This document shows, piece after piece, positions 46,256 to 58,011 of a DNA stretch of 64,000 nt. The DNA lies in the NCBI RefSeq assembly GCF_031143425.1, contig NC_090447.1:23595426-23659425 (forward strand). The letters are read 5' to 3'. Both the position numbers and the translations under genes were made by a program. This DNA is from Pleurodeles waltl (lineage: Eukaryota > Chordata > Amphibia > Caudata > Salamandridae). A model generated the notes under the pieces. It searched no databases. It saw nothing but the letters and a program-made list of their open reading frames with translations, and had not been told where the DNA came from. How positions within the stretch are numbered: the stretch's first letter is position 1; every line of letters begins with the position of its first letter.

Positions 46256-46830
46256 TTTCGGTGGTGTATGCGTGTGGTGCCTGAGAGTGTGTGTGTATGT
46301 GTATATGTATGTGTGTGGTGCCTGACTGTGTGTGTATGTTGCCTTAGAAAGAGTGTGTGCATATTGCCTGAGAGAGTGTGTGTGTGGAGCCTGAGAGTGT
46401 GTGTGAGTGTGGGTGTGGGTGTGTGTGTATGTGGTGCCTGCGAGTGTGTGTGTGGTGCCTGAATCTACGTGCATGAATCTGTGTGTGTAAGCATGGGGGG
46501 GCTGAGAGTGCATGAGTGTGGTGCCTGAGACTGTTTGTGTGGTGCCTGGGAGTGTGTGTGTGTGTGTGTGCAGTGCCTAGGAGTGTAGTGTGTGTGTGTA
46601 TGCTTGTGTGTGGTGCCTGAATGTGTCTTTATGGGTGTGTGGGGGGGGGTTTATGTGTGTGTGTGTGTGTGTGTGCAGTGCCTGGGAGTGTAGTGTGTGT
46701 GCTTGTGTGTGGTGCCTGAATGTGTCTTTATGGGTGGGTGGGTGGGGGGGATTATGTGTGTGTGCGTAGGGTGTACGTTCATGTGAGGTGTTTGTCTGTG
46801 TGGTATCTGCGTGTGTGTCTGCGCATTCAG
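46256..46830. repeat. TG-rich minisatellite/microsatellite with GTGCCTGAGAGTGTG units
   Basis: Irregular units of the type GTGTGGTGCCTGAGAGTGTG alternate with pure (TG)n. A ~110-bp segment (CAGTGCCTAGGAGTGTAGTG to GAATGTGTCTTTATGGGTG) is duplicated at about 46570 and 46675. Strand asymmetry: G+T on +. Confidence 0.93.
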
Positions 46831-46919
46831 TGTCAGGGTCCAACACATGCACCAAACACTTTCTCCTCAAGCTTTGCAGCTGACCTCCGATAGAAGTCTT
46901 TGTGACTCTCCTAAACACC

Positions 46920-47097
46920 AAGGGCCTGATTAACAAAGGTAAGCTCAAAATCCTGTGTGAATTTTTGATTGAATAATCCTATCTTTTTATGTGCAGAGAT
47001 TCCACAGTCGTGATACTACTTGTTAAATACCTTTGGAAATGTCAAACAATTGTAAACTTACACAAAATTGTCAATTTACCTTTGCGAATCAGGTCCT
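46920..47097. mobile_element. 178-bp MITE
   Basis: The left end AGGGCCTGATTAACAAAGGT and right end ACCTTTGCGAATCAGGTCCT are inverted repeats with a few mismatches. The GGGCCTGATT terminus is shared with the MITE at 59386, which has a TTA target duplication, so both are probably Harbinger-related. Confidence 0.75.
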
Positions 47098-47555
47098 AAT
47101 GTGATAGGTTCACCTTTTTGAAAGTTCAGTGCAGAACAGTCTGACAACAGGCGGGACTGGGGCATCACAGGTCCCATGACACCTGATTTAAACGATCCTC
47201 GAAAAGATCAGTGTGAGGCCAATACACCTCCCAGACTTCACTAGTGTGTTTTATTGGTACTTCGATTTAGTTCACCTTGTGCAGAGAAACTATACAGAGG
47301 AGAGATCTTCTATCCAGGGAGGAGGGAGAGTAGAGTGGCCCTCGCCTCCCTCCTATCGCTAAGAGGAGCGATCTACCCATGAAGGAGAGAATATTCCACC
47401 CCTCCCTCTTATCGATAAAAGGGGAGATCTTTGGGGGCCCTGAACAAAGACATGGTTTGGGCCTCCATACAGAACTTTATCGCCCATTTCTTGCTATTTC
47501 AAGCTGGCATAATAAAAAACAATACTAAATTATATGTTTAACTTTAACAGTGTCA
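47098..47555. other. Non-coding interval
   Basis: Contains a twofold repetition of CTCCCTCCTATCGCTAAGAG / CTCCCTCTTATCGATAAAAG (47345 and 47402) but no gene. Confidence 0.45.
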
Positions 47556-47791
47556 CACAAAAACAGTTAAAATTTGTCTTACTTGGAACCTTAAGAACTC
47601 TTAAAAATGACAAAGGGTAGAGAAACAGAGTCAGAGATAGAAGTAGGCAGAGAGGCAGAGGGGTTTAGATAGAGAAATAGAATAGACATTTATGATACAG
47701 AGCAACAAATTGGCCTTCTTAGGGGGCCCCTTGGAAGGTGGGGCGCAGGCAATTGCCCACTTTCGCGTGCCTTAAAACGTATCTGTATGGA
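47556..47791. mobile_element. hAT-like repeat end (possible), shared with 38780-38936
   Basis: See 38780-38936 for the shared part. The end (47715-47785) reads GGGGCCCCTTGGAAGGTGGG then GCGCAGGCAATTGCCCACTT, resembling the GGCGCCxxGGGCAATTGCCC ends of widespread hAT-type repeats. The LTR-type element at 47797 is inserted at or beside this end. Confidence 0.45.
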
Positions 47792-47796
47792 CAGTG

Positions 47797-50700
47797 TGTA
47801 GGAGGCTGGACTGGCTTGTAGTGAGTACCAAGGGGTACTTGCACCTTGCACCAGGCCCAGTTATCCCTTATTAGTGTATAGGGTGTCTAGCAGCATAGGC
47901 TGATAGATAATGGTAGCTTAGCAGAGCAGCTTAGGCTGAACTAGGAGACGAGTGAAGCTCCTACAGTACCACTTAGTGTCATATGCACAATATCATAAGA
48001 AAACACAATACACAGTTATACTAAAAATAAAGGTACTTTATTTTTATGACAATATGCCAAAGTATCTCAGAGTGTACCCTCAGTAAGAGGATAGGAAATA
48101 TACACAAGATATATATACACAATACCAAAATATGCAGTAATAGTCTTAGAAAACAGTGCAAACAATGTATAGTTACAATAGGATGCAATGGAGGCACATA
48201 GGGATAGGGGCAACACAAACCATATACTCCAGAAGTGGAATGCGAACCACAAATGGACCCCAAACCTATGTGACCTTGTAGAGGGTCACTGGGACTATTA
48301 GAAAATAGTAAGGGTTAGAAAAATAGCCCACCCCAAGACCCTGAAAAGTGAGTGCAAAGTGCACTAAAGTTCCCCAAAGGACATAGAAGTCGTGATAGGG
48401 GAATTCTGCAGGAAAGACACAAACCAACAATGCAACAACGATGGATTTCCAGTTGAGGGTACCTGTGGAACAAGGGGACCAAGTCCAAAAGTCACAAGCA
48501 ACTCGGAGATGGGCAGATGCCCAGGAAATGCCAGCTGCGGGTGCAAAGAAGCTGCTACTGGACTGTAGAAGCTTAGGTTTCTGCAGGAACGACAAGGGCT
48601 AGAGACTTCTCCTTTGGAGGACGGATCCCGCACGCTATGGAGAGTCGTGCAGAAGTGTTTTCCCGCCAAAAGACCACCAACAAGCCTTGCTAGCTGCAAA
48701 TCATGTGGTAAGGGTTTTTGGACGCTGCTGTGGCCCAGGAGGGACCAGGATGTCGCAAATTGCGTCAGGAGACAGAGGGGACGTCGAGCAAGACAAGGAG
48801 TCCTCTCAGCAGCAGGTAGCACCCGGAGAAGTGCCAGAAACAGGCACTACGAGGATGCGTGAAACGGTGCTCACCCGAAGTTGCACAAAGGAGTCCCACG
48901 TCGCCGGAGAACAACTTAGGAGGTCGTGCAATGTAGGTTAGAGTGCCGTGGACCCAGGCTGGACTGTGCACAAAGGATTTCCGCCGGAAGTGCACGGAGG
49001 CCGGAGTAGCTGCAAAAGTTGCGGTTCCCAGCAATGCAGTCTGGCGTGGGGAGGCAAGGACTTACCTCCACCAAACTTGGACTGAAAAGTCACTGGACTG
49101 TGGGAGTCACTTGGACGGAGTTGCTGGATTCAAGGGACCTCGCTCGTTGTGCTGAGAGGAGACCCAGGGGACCGGTGATGCAGTTCTTTGGTGCCTGCGG
49201 TTGCAGGGGGACGATTCCGTCGACCCACGGGAGATTTCTTCGGAGCTTCTAGTGCAGAGAGGAGGCAGACTACCCCCACAGCATGCACCACCATGAAAAC
49301 AGTCGAGAAGGCGGCAGGATCAGCGTTACAGAGTTGCAGTAGTCGTCTTTGCTACTATGTTGCAGTTTTGCAGGCTTCCAGCGCGGTCAGCAGTCGATTC
49401 CTTGGCAGAAGGTGAAGAGAGAGATGCAGAGGAACTCGGATGAGCTCTTGCATTCGTTATCTAAAGTTTCCCCAGAGACAGAGACCCTAAATAGCCAGAA
49501 AAGAGGGTTTGGCTACCTAGGAGAGAGGATAGGCTAGCAACACCTGAAGGAGCCTATCAGAAGGAGTCTCTGACGTCACCTGGTGGCACTGGCCACTCAG
49601 AGCAGTCCAGTGTGCCAGCAGCACCTCTGTTTCCAAGATGGCAGAGGTCTGGAGCACACTGGAGGAGCTCTGGACACCTCCCAGGGGAGGTGCAGGTCAG
49701 GGGAGTGGTCACTCCCCTTTCCTTTGTCCAGTTTCGCGCCAGAGCAGGGCTAAGGGGTCCCTGAACTGGTGTAGACTGGCTTATGCAGAAATGGGCACCA
49801 AAAGTGCCCATGAAAGCATTTCCAGAGGCTGGGGGAGGCTACTCCTCCCCTGCCTTCACACCATTTTCCAGAGGGAGAGGGTGTAACACCCTCTCTCTGA
49901 GGAAGTCATTTGTTCTGCCTTCTTGGGCCAAGCCTGGCTGGACCCCAGGAGGGCAGAAACTTGTCTGAGGGGTTGGCAGCAGCAGCAGCTGCAGTGAAAC
50001 CCCAGGAAAGGCAGTTTGGCAGTACCAGGGTCTGTGCTACAGACCACTGGGATCATGGGATTGTGCCAACTATGCCAGGATGGCATAGAGGGGGCAATTC
50101 CATGATCATAGACATGTTACATGGCCATATTCGGAGTTACCATTGTGAAGCTACATATAGGTAGTGACCTATATGTAGTGCACGCGTGTAATGGTGTCCC
50201 CGCACTCACAAAGTCCGGGGAATTGGCCCTGAACAATGTGGGGGCACCTTGGCTAGTGCCAGGGTGCCCTCACACTAAGTAACTTTGCACTTAACCTTTA
50301 CCAGGTAAAGGTTAGACATATAGGTGACTTATAAGTTACTTAAGTGCAGTGTAAAATGGCTGTGAAATAACGTGGACGTTATTTCACTCAGGCTGCAATG
50401 GCAGGCCTGTGTAAGAATTGTCAGAGCTCCCTATGGGTGGCAAAAGAAATGCTGCAGCCCATAGGGATCTCCTGGAACCCCAATACCCTGGGTACCTCAG
50501 TACCATATACTAGGGAATTATAAGGGTGTTCCAGTAAGCCAATGTAAATTGGTAAAATTGGTCACTAGACTGTTAGTGACAATTTGAAAGAAATGAGAGA
50601 GCATAACCACTGAGGTTCTGGTTAGCAGAGCCTCAGTGAGACAGTTAGGCACTACACAGGGAACACATACATATAGGCCACAAACTTATGAGCACTGGGG

Positions 50701-50879
50701 TCCTGACTAGCAGGGTCCCAGTGACACATAACAACCATACTGAAAACATAGGGTTTTCACTATGAGCACTGGGCCCTGGCTAGCAGGATCCCAGTGAGAG
50801 AGTGAAAACACCCTGACATACACTCACAAACAGGCCAAAAGTGGGGGTAACAAGGCTAGAAAGAGGCTACTTTCTCACA
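47797..50879 (+). mobile_element. 3.1-kb LTR-type element with CAGTG target duplication
   Basis: Starts TGTAGGAGGCTGGACTGGCT and ends GGCTACTTTCTCACA. It is flanked by CAGTG (47792-47796 and 50880-50884). It contains no gag or pol; the longest frame is 152 codons without a domain. It is homologous along its length to the interrupted element 29266-37157. Two or three tandem copies of a ~70-bp unit (GAGCACTGGGGTCCTGACTA then GCAGGGTCCCAGTGACA) lie at about 50610-50800. TG...CA ends, 5-bp duplication and no genes argue for a solo LTR or a long non-autonomous LTR element. Confidence 0.85.
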
Positions 50880-50884
50880 CAGTG

Positions 50885-51947
50885 CCCAAAAAGTCACCCC
50901 AAAAACCTAGATAAAATAATCTCGTTCCCAGCCCTCATTAGAGTGCTCGATGCTCACACAAGGGGTTCTTGAGTCCTCCCTTTTTCATCAAACCCTGTTG
51001 ATTTAAAACACTCTCTTTCACACTCAGAGTGAGGTAAGACCTCTAACTGTGTATAATGTGGAGGTCACTATGTAGGAAACATTAATTACATCACTGTAGG
51101 TTTCACTTCCCCCACTCTAGACAATGCAGGATAGGGGTCAAAAAGGGTGCAATATATGTCCGAGGCCTGTGATAGGTCAGCCCATTGTGATACTTTCTCC
51201 ACAGTCCAGGGGTCAGGGAAGTTTCTCTGTGAGTCCGAGCCAATACTGTGACACGCATGGCAAATTCATCACACTCTGAAATGGGATGGGGGTCCCAAAC
51301 CATGGAAAATGTTACTGGCTAGAAAGGAAAACCAGGCAACAGCTCAGATCATGAAGTCAGTACCATAACCTGGGACTGAGGGTTATCAGACACAGTTCAG
51401 GCAACCCACTGGAATCAAGGCTCATCTCAGTGCAGGTTGGGGGGTCAGTGGACCTAAGTAAGTCTGGTGACACCTCAAGCTTGAGATCCAGGGCTGTGTC
51501 TGTGGCTCAGAAACTACCCATGGGGCCAGGAACACCCATTAGGTGCAGACGTATCCTAATAAGAATTAGCACAACACAGCAACCAATGATGTCAGGGTAG
51601 TAGAAGGAACATCTTCAAACATCTTCAAGTTCTAAGCTCTTGTCTACCTCGGTATCACAAGACCCAGGCTACCTCATGCAGTACAGCGAGATAGAGGGGT
51701 GGCTCGGTCTCCAGCAGGTGCAGTCCTTTCTTGTCTCCGTTGTCCCTAGTTCACCCTCCATGCTCGTGATGCACCTGATTCCTGCAGCCCATCTCCCACG
51801 TATACCTGCATCAATATTTAGACATCTCTTCTAGACCTAGGCTTAGTAGCAGTCTAACCATGATGAGATGGGACGTCAGGAACAACCAGGAGGTGAGCCT
51901 CCTTTGATTTCAAGCTACCCACACAGGCCTTCCACTGGCCTTCTAGA
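50885..51947. other. Non-coding interval, nothing recognised
   Basis: Low-copy-looking sequence between the LTR-type element and the next minisatellite. Confidence 0.5.
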
Positions 51948-52318
51948 GGCCTTTCCCTGGTCTCCTACAGGCCTTTCCCTGGTCTCCTACAGGGGCTTAG
52001 CTGGCCTCCTGCAGGGCTTTAGTTGGTCTCCTACAGGGCTTTCCCTGGCCTCATACAGAGCTTTCCCTGGCCTCCTGCAGGGCTTTAGTTGGTCTCCTAC
52101 AGGCCTTTCCCCTGGCCTCCTACAGGGCTTTAGCTGGCTTCCTACAGGGCCTTCTCGGGTTTCCAAGAGGGCTTTAGCTTACTTCCTACAGGGCTTTCCC
52201 TGGCCTCCTACAGGGCCTTCCCTGGACTCCTACATGGCTTTCCCTGTTGCAGGGCTTTATCTGGCCTCCTCCAGGGCTTTCCCTGCTACAGGGCTTTAGC
52301 TGGCCTCGTACACTGCAG
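51948..52318. repeat. 22-bp minisatellite, ~17 units
   Basis: The unit is GGGCTTTCCCTGGCCTCCTA plus CA; variants alternate TTTCCCTGG and TTTAGCTGG. Two units are shortened to 17 bp (near 52240 and 52280). The plus-strand frame of 143 codons (51868-52299) is a by-product. Confidence 0.95.
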
Positions 52319-52663
52319 TGATGGAGCGCCCAGTGGTCATTGCAGCAAGGATTAGGAAGTCGCAGGCCCAAATGGCATCAAGCGCTACTTCACACAGCCC
52401 AGGCGGTGCTGAACAGGCAGCTGGACCAGATGAACACATTCTGCTGGAGATCTTCAAGATTCCTCCTCTGTGCTTCACTTGGGGTGTTTGTTGTACAAGG
52501 CTCGGCCCCTCTCCTACCTTCATCTAAACCTTGCATGACGGCGGCTGCCCAGACAGTCTGGGGTGCATGCAGGACACGGCACCTCACTTATTTATCGCCC
52601 AGGTGGGGTCAGCTCAGGGTCCAAATGAAAGAGGGTTACAGCAGGTACAGACTGGAGCCCCAT
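52319..52663. other. Spacer between two minisatellites
   Basis: No repeat and no recognised gene. Confidence 0.45.
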
Positions 52664-53400
52664 TGCTGAGTAGGTGTGACACAGGCGTGACACAGGTCAG
52701 AACATAGGCGTGACACAGGCCAGGACACAGGCGTGACACAGGTTAAAACACAGCCGTAGCACGGGTCAGAACATAGCCGTGACACAGGTCGGGACTCAGG
52801 CGTGACACAGGTCAGGACACAGGCATGACACAGGTAAGAATACAGGCGTGACACAGGTGTGATACAGGTTATAACACAGAAGTGACACAGGACAGAACAC
52901 AGGCGTGACACAGGTCAGGAGAGAGCCGTGACACAGGTCAGGACACAGTTGTGACAGGTTCATACACAGCCGTGACACAGGTCAGAACATAGCTATGACA
53001 CAGGTCAGGAGAGAGCCGTGACACAGGTCGGGACTTAGGCGTGACACAGGTCAGAACATAGCCATGACACAGGTCAGGAGACAGCCATCACACAGGTCAG
53101 GAGACAGCCGTGACACAGGTCGGGAAAAGGCGTGAAACAGTGTGACATAGGTTAAAACACAGCCATGACACAGGTCAGGAGACAGCCGTGACACAGGTCG
53201 GGACTCAGGCGTAACACAGGTGTGACACAGGTTAAAATACAGCCGTGACACAGGCGGGACACAGGGGTGACACAGGCTGGGACACAGGGGTGACACAGGC
53301 GTGGCACAGGCCGGGTCACAGGCGGGACACAGGTCGGGACACGGGTGACACAGGCCGGGACACAGGCCAGGACACAGGCGGGACACAGGCTGAGCTGATG
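52664..53400. repeat. 23-bp minisatellite, ~32 units
   Basis: The unit is GCGTGACACAGGTCAGGACA plus CAG, with GCCGTGACACAGG variants and occasional half units (GTGACACAGGTGTGACACAGG). The last part (53245-53395) is a shorter GGGACACAGG-type form. Minus-strand frames read cysteine-rich VSRLCSDLCHACV-like heptads, which is only the translation of the repeat. Confidence 0.95.
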
Positions 53401-54769
53401 ACGTCGGCGCCTCTTTTCTCATTTGCCAGTGAACTGCGAGAGAGGCGTGAGCGATCGGCAACAGGAAGGGAAATTTACATTTCTTCTTTGAAGCTCTGCA
53501 AAGTTTACAAACTTCGCACTTCACAAACGGTGCAAAAGTGTGTATACACTTTGCCAAACTGTGAGTGAAAAATCTCGCAAAAGAAGTGGTTGCAGAAGAA
53601 TTACCTCATAAGGTCTTTTTTTGCGAGAGAATCAGTCACATGATTTTTTCTTCTGAAGTTCTCTTTCATACTTGCGACTTTTACTAGATGTTTGTCACCA
53701 TTAAAAGTGTCAAAGGACGCGACGCTCCCGAAGGTTTGGAAATGTTTGCTTTTGAAAAACGTAGCTCCTTGGCACGCATGTGTCTCCCACCCCCCGCACA
53801 ATCTGCTGGTCGCCTCCCTGACTGACCTCGCCCAGAGGCTGCAGGAGTCATGCACTGGGGGGCAGAGCCCTCTAGTAAGGGGAAGCACCCCCAGTCTGCA
53901 GCATCGGGGTGCGCTAACCTGGACCCCGAGACCAGGGCAGCCTGCTCCGAGCTCACATCCTCGTGAGCTGGAGACTGCCCCCCATTACTCACAGAAGCCC
54001 TTGCGGAAACCACACGTGGCACTAGAGAGCTCTGCTCGGGACCTATTGTTCAGCATCTCCACCCCCGCCCAAGAGCCCCGGGTGCCCGCGAGACCCGCGG
54101 GGGTGCCCTGGCACAAGAGTGCCATCACGCCTCACCCTTCAGTGGCACACGTGAGGTTCAAAAACTGTAGTTACCACGTTTACCTGGATTGGCAGAGATG
54201 ACTTCCGGCGCCTGTTAGGAGGAAGTGACAGGGGGGTCCATGCCTCAAGAAAGGAGGTCTCACCCCAGGGTCTTTCCCGAGTGCAAGGATGGCCCAAAAT
54301 GATGAAATGGCGAGGCAGACGCGCAGCAGCAAAACAGCTGCACAATGAGGAAACGAGAGCACGTGACCTGGCAGAGATTAGGAAGTGTGCACCCCCAGGG
54401 CTTCCTGTCGGCTCCCCGGCCCCCCTAGCCGGAGGGCCTGCTGGCCGAGGACAGGAGAGACCGAGGGGCCTGTTTGCAGTGTGGCCCTGGAGACGAGAGT
54501 CTCACTGTGGAGACTGGCACGTATATCTAAGTCGAGGCAGGAAGAAATATGGAAACATCAGCCAAATATGGTCTATGTGTAAATGGTTTCAGAATGATTA
54601 TTAGAACACAAAGAGGGATAATGCTCATGGTACAAAATATGTTTGCAACTTCAGACATTATTTTCACCTATTAGCGCTTGGGTGTTCCATTATTCAAAAA
54701 CATAAACAAATTGCCATTGTTTTTTTCATTGAAAGACCACCTATCTGAGCCTATTTGAGAATTATTCTA
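53401..54769. other. Low-copy, moderately GC-rich interval
   Basis: Contains CpG-bearing stretches at 53400-53470 (GATGACGTCGGCGCC), 53700-54130 and 54190-54480. The longest frame is 169 codons at 53692-54201, without recognisable domain or compositional support. This is the part of the window least like a known repeat, so it is where an exon or regulatory element could hide, but I see no positive evidence. Confidence 0.4.
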
Positions 54770-55560
54770 GCTGTTGCCTCTTGGCTCTCTGTGCCACCTC
54801 CGACTGGTTCCAAAAGTATGCAAATTAGCCCGGATCCAGGCGCATTGGGAAGAGTGTAGCCCAAGCTGCCTCCCCTCACCTGGCCTATTCAGGATTGCTG
54901 GGCCGCATGAGTGAGTTGAGACATCAGTCATAGGTCACGGGCACAGCACCCATATCCGGCCAGACCTATTGCACCGTAACTCACTGAGAAAAATATAAAA
55001 CATGTGATGGGTGGCCTGATTGAATCACTCTGAACCACTGATCAGGCTTCGGAGCCTCGTTCCAGCCCCTTGCCTTTCTGCTCACCTTGACCCCTCAGCC
55101 AATAACCCACTATATGCAAATGAGCCTTGGTCCTCCTCCAATAGGAAGAGTCCAGAAAAAAAGGTATCAGGCCCCTACTTCAGAATGGGAAGAAACACAA
55201 CTCTAGTCCCATTTCAGTACTTGTTGGGGTTCATCCCTGGGAGACCGGGTGAGAACTATGGTACAGGGAGCACACGTCTGGGCGGAACCAACTCATTTAC
55301 TGTAGATCTCAACGAGAAAACAAAGGATGTGATGGGTCAAGGTTTAAATAAACCTTACCCTCTGGTAATTCTCTCTACCTTGTCCCATTACATTATTTTT
55401 TTTGCTTCCTGTGCCATTCATGCTAGGTACCGATCTTGTACATATCAGCCTCTGTCCCGCTGTATTAGGCCTGCTCCAGCCCTCAGCCTTGTCGGGCGTC
55501 ATCGGTGAGTTGGATCATGGCACTGTCAGCTCTGGGCACACCAGTCATACTTAGGGCATC
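54770..55560 (+). mobile_element. Unclassified interspersed repeat, partly tandem
   Basis: Phrases recur about 580 bp apart: ATGCAAATTAGCCCGGATCC / CATATCAGCCTCTGTCCCGC, and GGCCGCATGAGTGAGTTGAG / GGGCGTCATCGGTGAGTTGG (54900 and 55493). A second pair, AACATGTGATGGGTGGCC / AAGGATGTGATGGGTCAAGG, lies at 54998 and 55320. It resembles a salamander repeat I recall but cannot name. Confidence 0.5.
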
Positions 55561-55808
55561 AAAAAGCAATGCGATGGATGGAATGCTTGAATTAAGGGCA
55601 TGTCACTCAGAATTATGCAGCAGCTGTGCAGCGGGAGTCAATCACTGGAGGAAGATGATGGAAGATGCAAAGATCCCTCCGGGGGAGGGGGTCCGAGCAG
55701 GAGGGTTACTTCAGTTCCCCTTTCAGTCCCTGGCCTCCTTGCCCTCCTACCTACCCGCCCCCACGCCAGGGCCTTTGCCCTTGAGTGGAGACCCGGGATG
55801 CCTGGGAG

Positions 55809-56148
55809 GAATGAGCAGGCGCTGCTGGGAGAAGGGGGAACCTCACACTGATGGGATGATCGAGTGCCTAGAAGGCACTCCTAGGACCAGTGGGAATGTC
55901 ACCCTGATGGAGTCCTCCAAGGGGGATCCTCACACTGATGGGATGATCGAGTGCCTAGAAGGCACTCCTAGGACCAGTGGAAATCTCACCCTGATGGAGT
56001 CCTCCAGGAATGAGCAGGCGCTTCTGGGAGAAGGGGGATCCTCACACTGATGGGGTGGTGGAGTGCCTAGAAGGCACTCCTAGGACCAGTGGGAATCTCA
56101 CCCTGATGGAGTCCTCCAGGAATGAGCAGGCGCTGCTGGGACAGGTGG
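55809..56148. repeat. 112-bp tandem repeat, ~3.3 copies
   Basis: The unit runs GAATGAGCAGGCGCTGCTGG, AGAAGGGGGAACCTCACACT, GATGGGATGATCGAGTGCCT, AGAAGGCACTCCTAGGACCA, GTGGGAATGTCACCCTGATG, GAGTCCTCCAG. Copies at 55809-55920, 55921-56007 (25 bp shorter), 56008-56119 and a partial one from 56120. Near-identical copies indicate recent duplication; each contains the palindrome AGTGCCTAGAAGGCACT. The 181-codon frame 55505-56050 runs through it and is not convincing as a gene. Confidence 0.94.
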
Positions 56149-57309
56149 TAGGATGAGGACGGGGTGCACATGAAAACAGAAGAGTGTTTCACCTTCGCGA
56201 GTAGAAAGTCTGGTTGGGCAGGAGTAAACTAGTGCACACAATCATCTTTCTGAAGTTCGCCCTACTTGTTTGCTAGTCTTTGGAATAAGTCACTACCTGC
56301 CAGACACCCATGGGACTGGGGGCCTTATCACATGACAAGAGCACTGAACCCTCAGGTAGGCCTCTGTGGCAGACAAAGAGCTACCAGCAGTATTTTGCCA
56401 CCTGTGACCATGGCAAGTAGATGCTGGGCACTTGTACTATAAAGGGATGCTGTGCTGTTCACTGGAAACCAACCGGCATTTTTGGGGCATCTGTAAAGTG
56501 TACCATAAACACGCAGCTGTATGAGATGTCACAGAGCAAAGAAACAACACAGAACACAGCCGGGAACAGCACAACAGAGCAGTCAAATTGTGAAATAATG
56601 CAGCAGGAAAGTAAAACAGCACAAACAACACAACACAACACTTCACCACAACAAAATGCCCACAGTAAATATTCTCAACATTCTAGTTATGCACTGCGAC
56701 TTACACAAATGTGGTGAAACACAGCGACAGAGGGAGTTAGCAGGGAGCACCGCCTTACTTACCACCAAGAACATGTTTTGCTGTCCAACCCTGAGTTATC
56801 CTTTAATTGCTTCCGGTGGAAAGACCAGTGGTCCCCATGGCAACCTGGGTTTGTTGGCAGGCCTTCAGAGTGAAGGGCCCCTTCCACACAATGGAGCCCT
56901 GTGGCTGCACCTCGGAGGTGTTCCACCCACACATGACGGCTGGGGATGGTGTGGGAGGTGGGCTGTGTTCAGCAGTGAGGTCAAATGCTGCTAACACTGG
57001 TGTGACCCCCCAAGGTCACAGCCAGCCTTCTGTGCATGGAAGGTGGAGTACAAATGTGAGGTGTGGCCGGTGTGGCAAGCGGTGTGTTGTGTGAGGGCTG
57101 GAGTCTTCTTGCTGGCCTGGAGTGTGGGTGACATGGAATGACAGAGCAATGAACTCCTCCCCTGGGTGGTCTGTGGGCTGTTGGTGTTCCGGTACAGACC
57201 CTCACACTGTATGAAGGAACAGGACAGGCTTTAGGGCAGTGAGACCAGTGCGGCAGCATTGGGCGCAGGTCTGCAGGGGGGGCTGACCTCAAGGGCGATA
57301 ACTTACGAC
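56149..57309. other. Non-coding interval, nothing recognised
   Basis: CA/A-rich stretch at 56535-56660; otherwise ordinary composition. No domain in frames up to 112 codons. Confidence 0.5.
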
Positions 57310-57535
57310 TTAAAAGCACCTGCTGCAGAGTTCCTTTTGTGTCCAGGTTTTAGGCAGTGATACAAATGTCAAGATAACTCTTGTTCCTGCTAGAGAAGAT
57401 GGAGTTTTTTTCTGATGGCAGTGTTGAGTCACCATAAAGTAGCACAGAGGGTTAATGTACCTGCTCCAAAGAACAGATCTGTATTTTATGTGGATAGTTG
57501 TGTGGATTAATAAAGCCAGCCTTTACCAGCGCTTA
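57310..57535 (+). mobile_element. Interspersed repeat, second copy of the 22860-23110 family
   Basis: GCACCTGCTGCAGAGTTCCT, AGAGGGTTAATGTACCTGCT and TATTTTATGTGGATAGTTGT parallel the copy at 22860-23110. Confidence 0.55.
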
Positions 57536-58011
57536 AAAAAATTAAATGCATGTGAGAGAGGGACTATGGAGAGATGAGAAGCACTTTTGCTGGGTGAAAG
57601 TGACGAATTTCAAGGAGGAAGTTATGGGAAGTTGGGGGAGGACGTCAAAAAAGATTGTTAACACCAGGTGCCACTAGTGCTAAAGGTGGCCCTGTGGTGG
57701 AGGGAACACACCGTGTATTGGTGCATTCACTCAGCCTTCTCTCGGCAGGTGATGAGACATTTCCTATGTGGGTTGTGGGAGAGGTACCAAGTTGGGCAAC
57801 CAGTACTCAAAAGGAGGCCACAACAACCAGGACTTTCTGTCCTAGGAGATAGTCACAGGAAGTGCACAGTTCAGCCATCTCTGACATCCTAAGTACTAGA
57901 GCGGGTGATGCACGCTGGAGTCTAAGGGGCCACCTGGTAAAGGGAGTCTCAGTGTATTTGTTAATCCTCACTGAGAAAGAGTGCCACAAACGAGCAGAAC
58001 AGAACGGTTTT
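57536..58011. other. Non-coding interval, nothing recognised
   Basis: No repeat or gene identified. Confidence 0.45.

Noticed and set aside
52664..53557. Cysteine-rich minus-strand frames as small secreted proteins or toxins
   Set aside because: Cysteines come from translating the GTGACACAGG 23-bp repeat; there is no signal peptide with a consistent frame.
53692..54201. 169-codon plus-strand frame as an exon
   Set aside because: No recognisable domain, no splice or start support, and similar-length frames occur on the other strand (53684-54022).
55505..56050. 181-codon frame with repeated IECLEGTPRTSGN motif
   Set aside because: The motif is the translation of the 112-bp tandem repeat; the frame is lost through the indel variant units.
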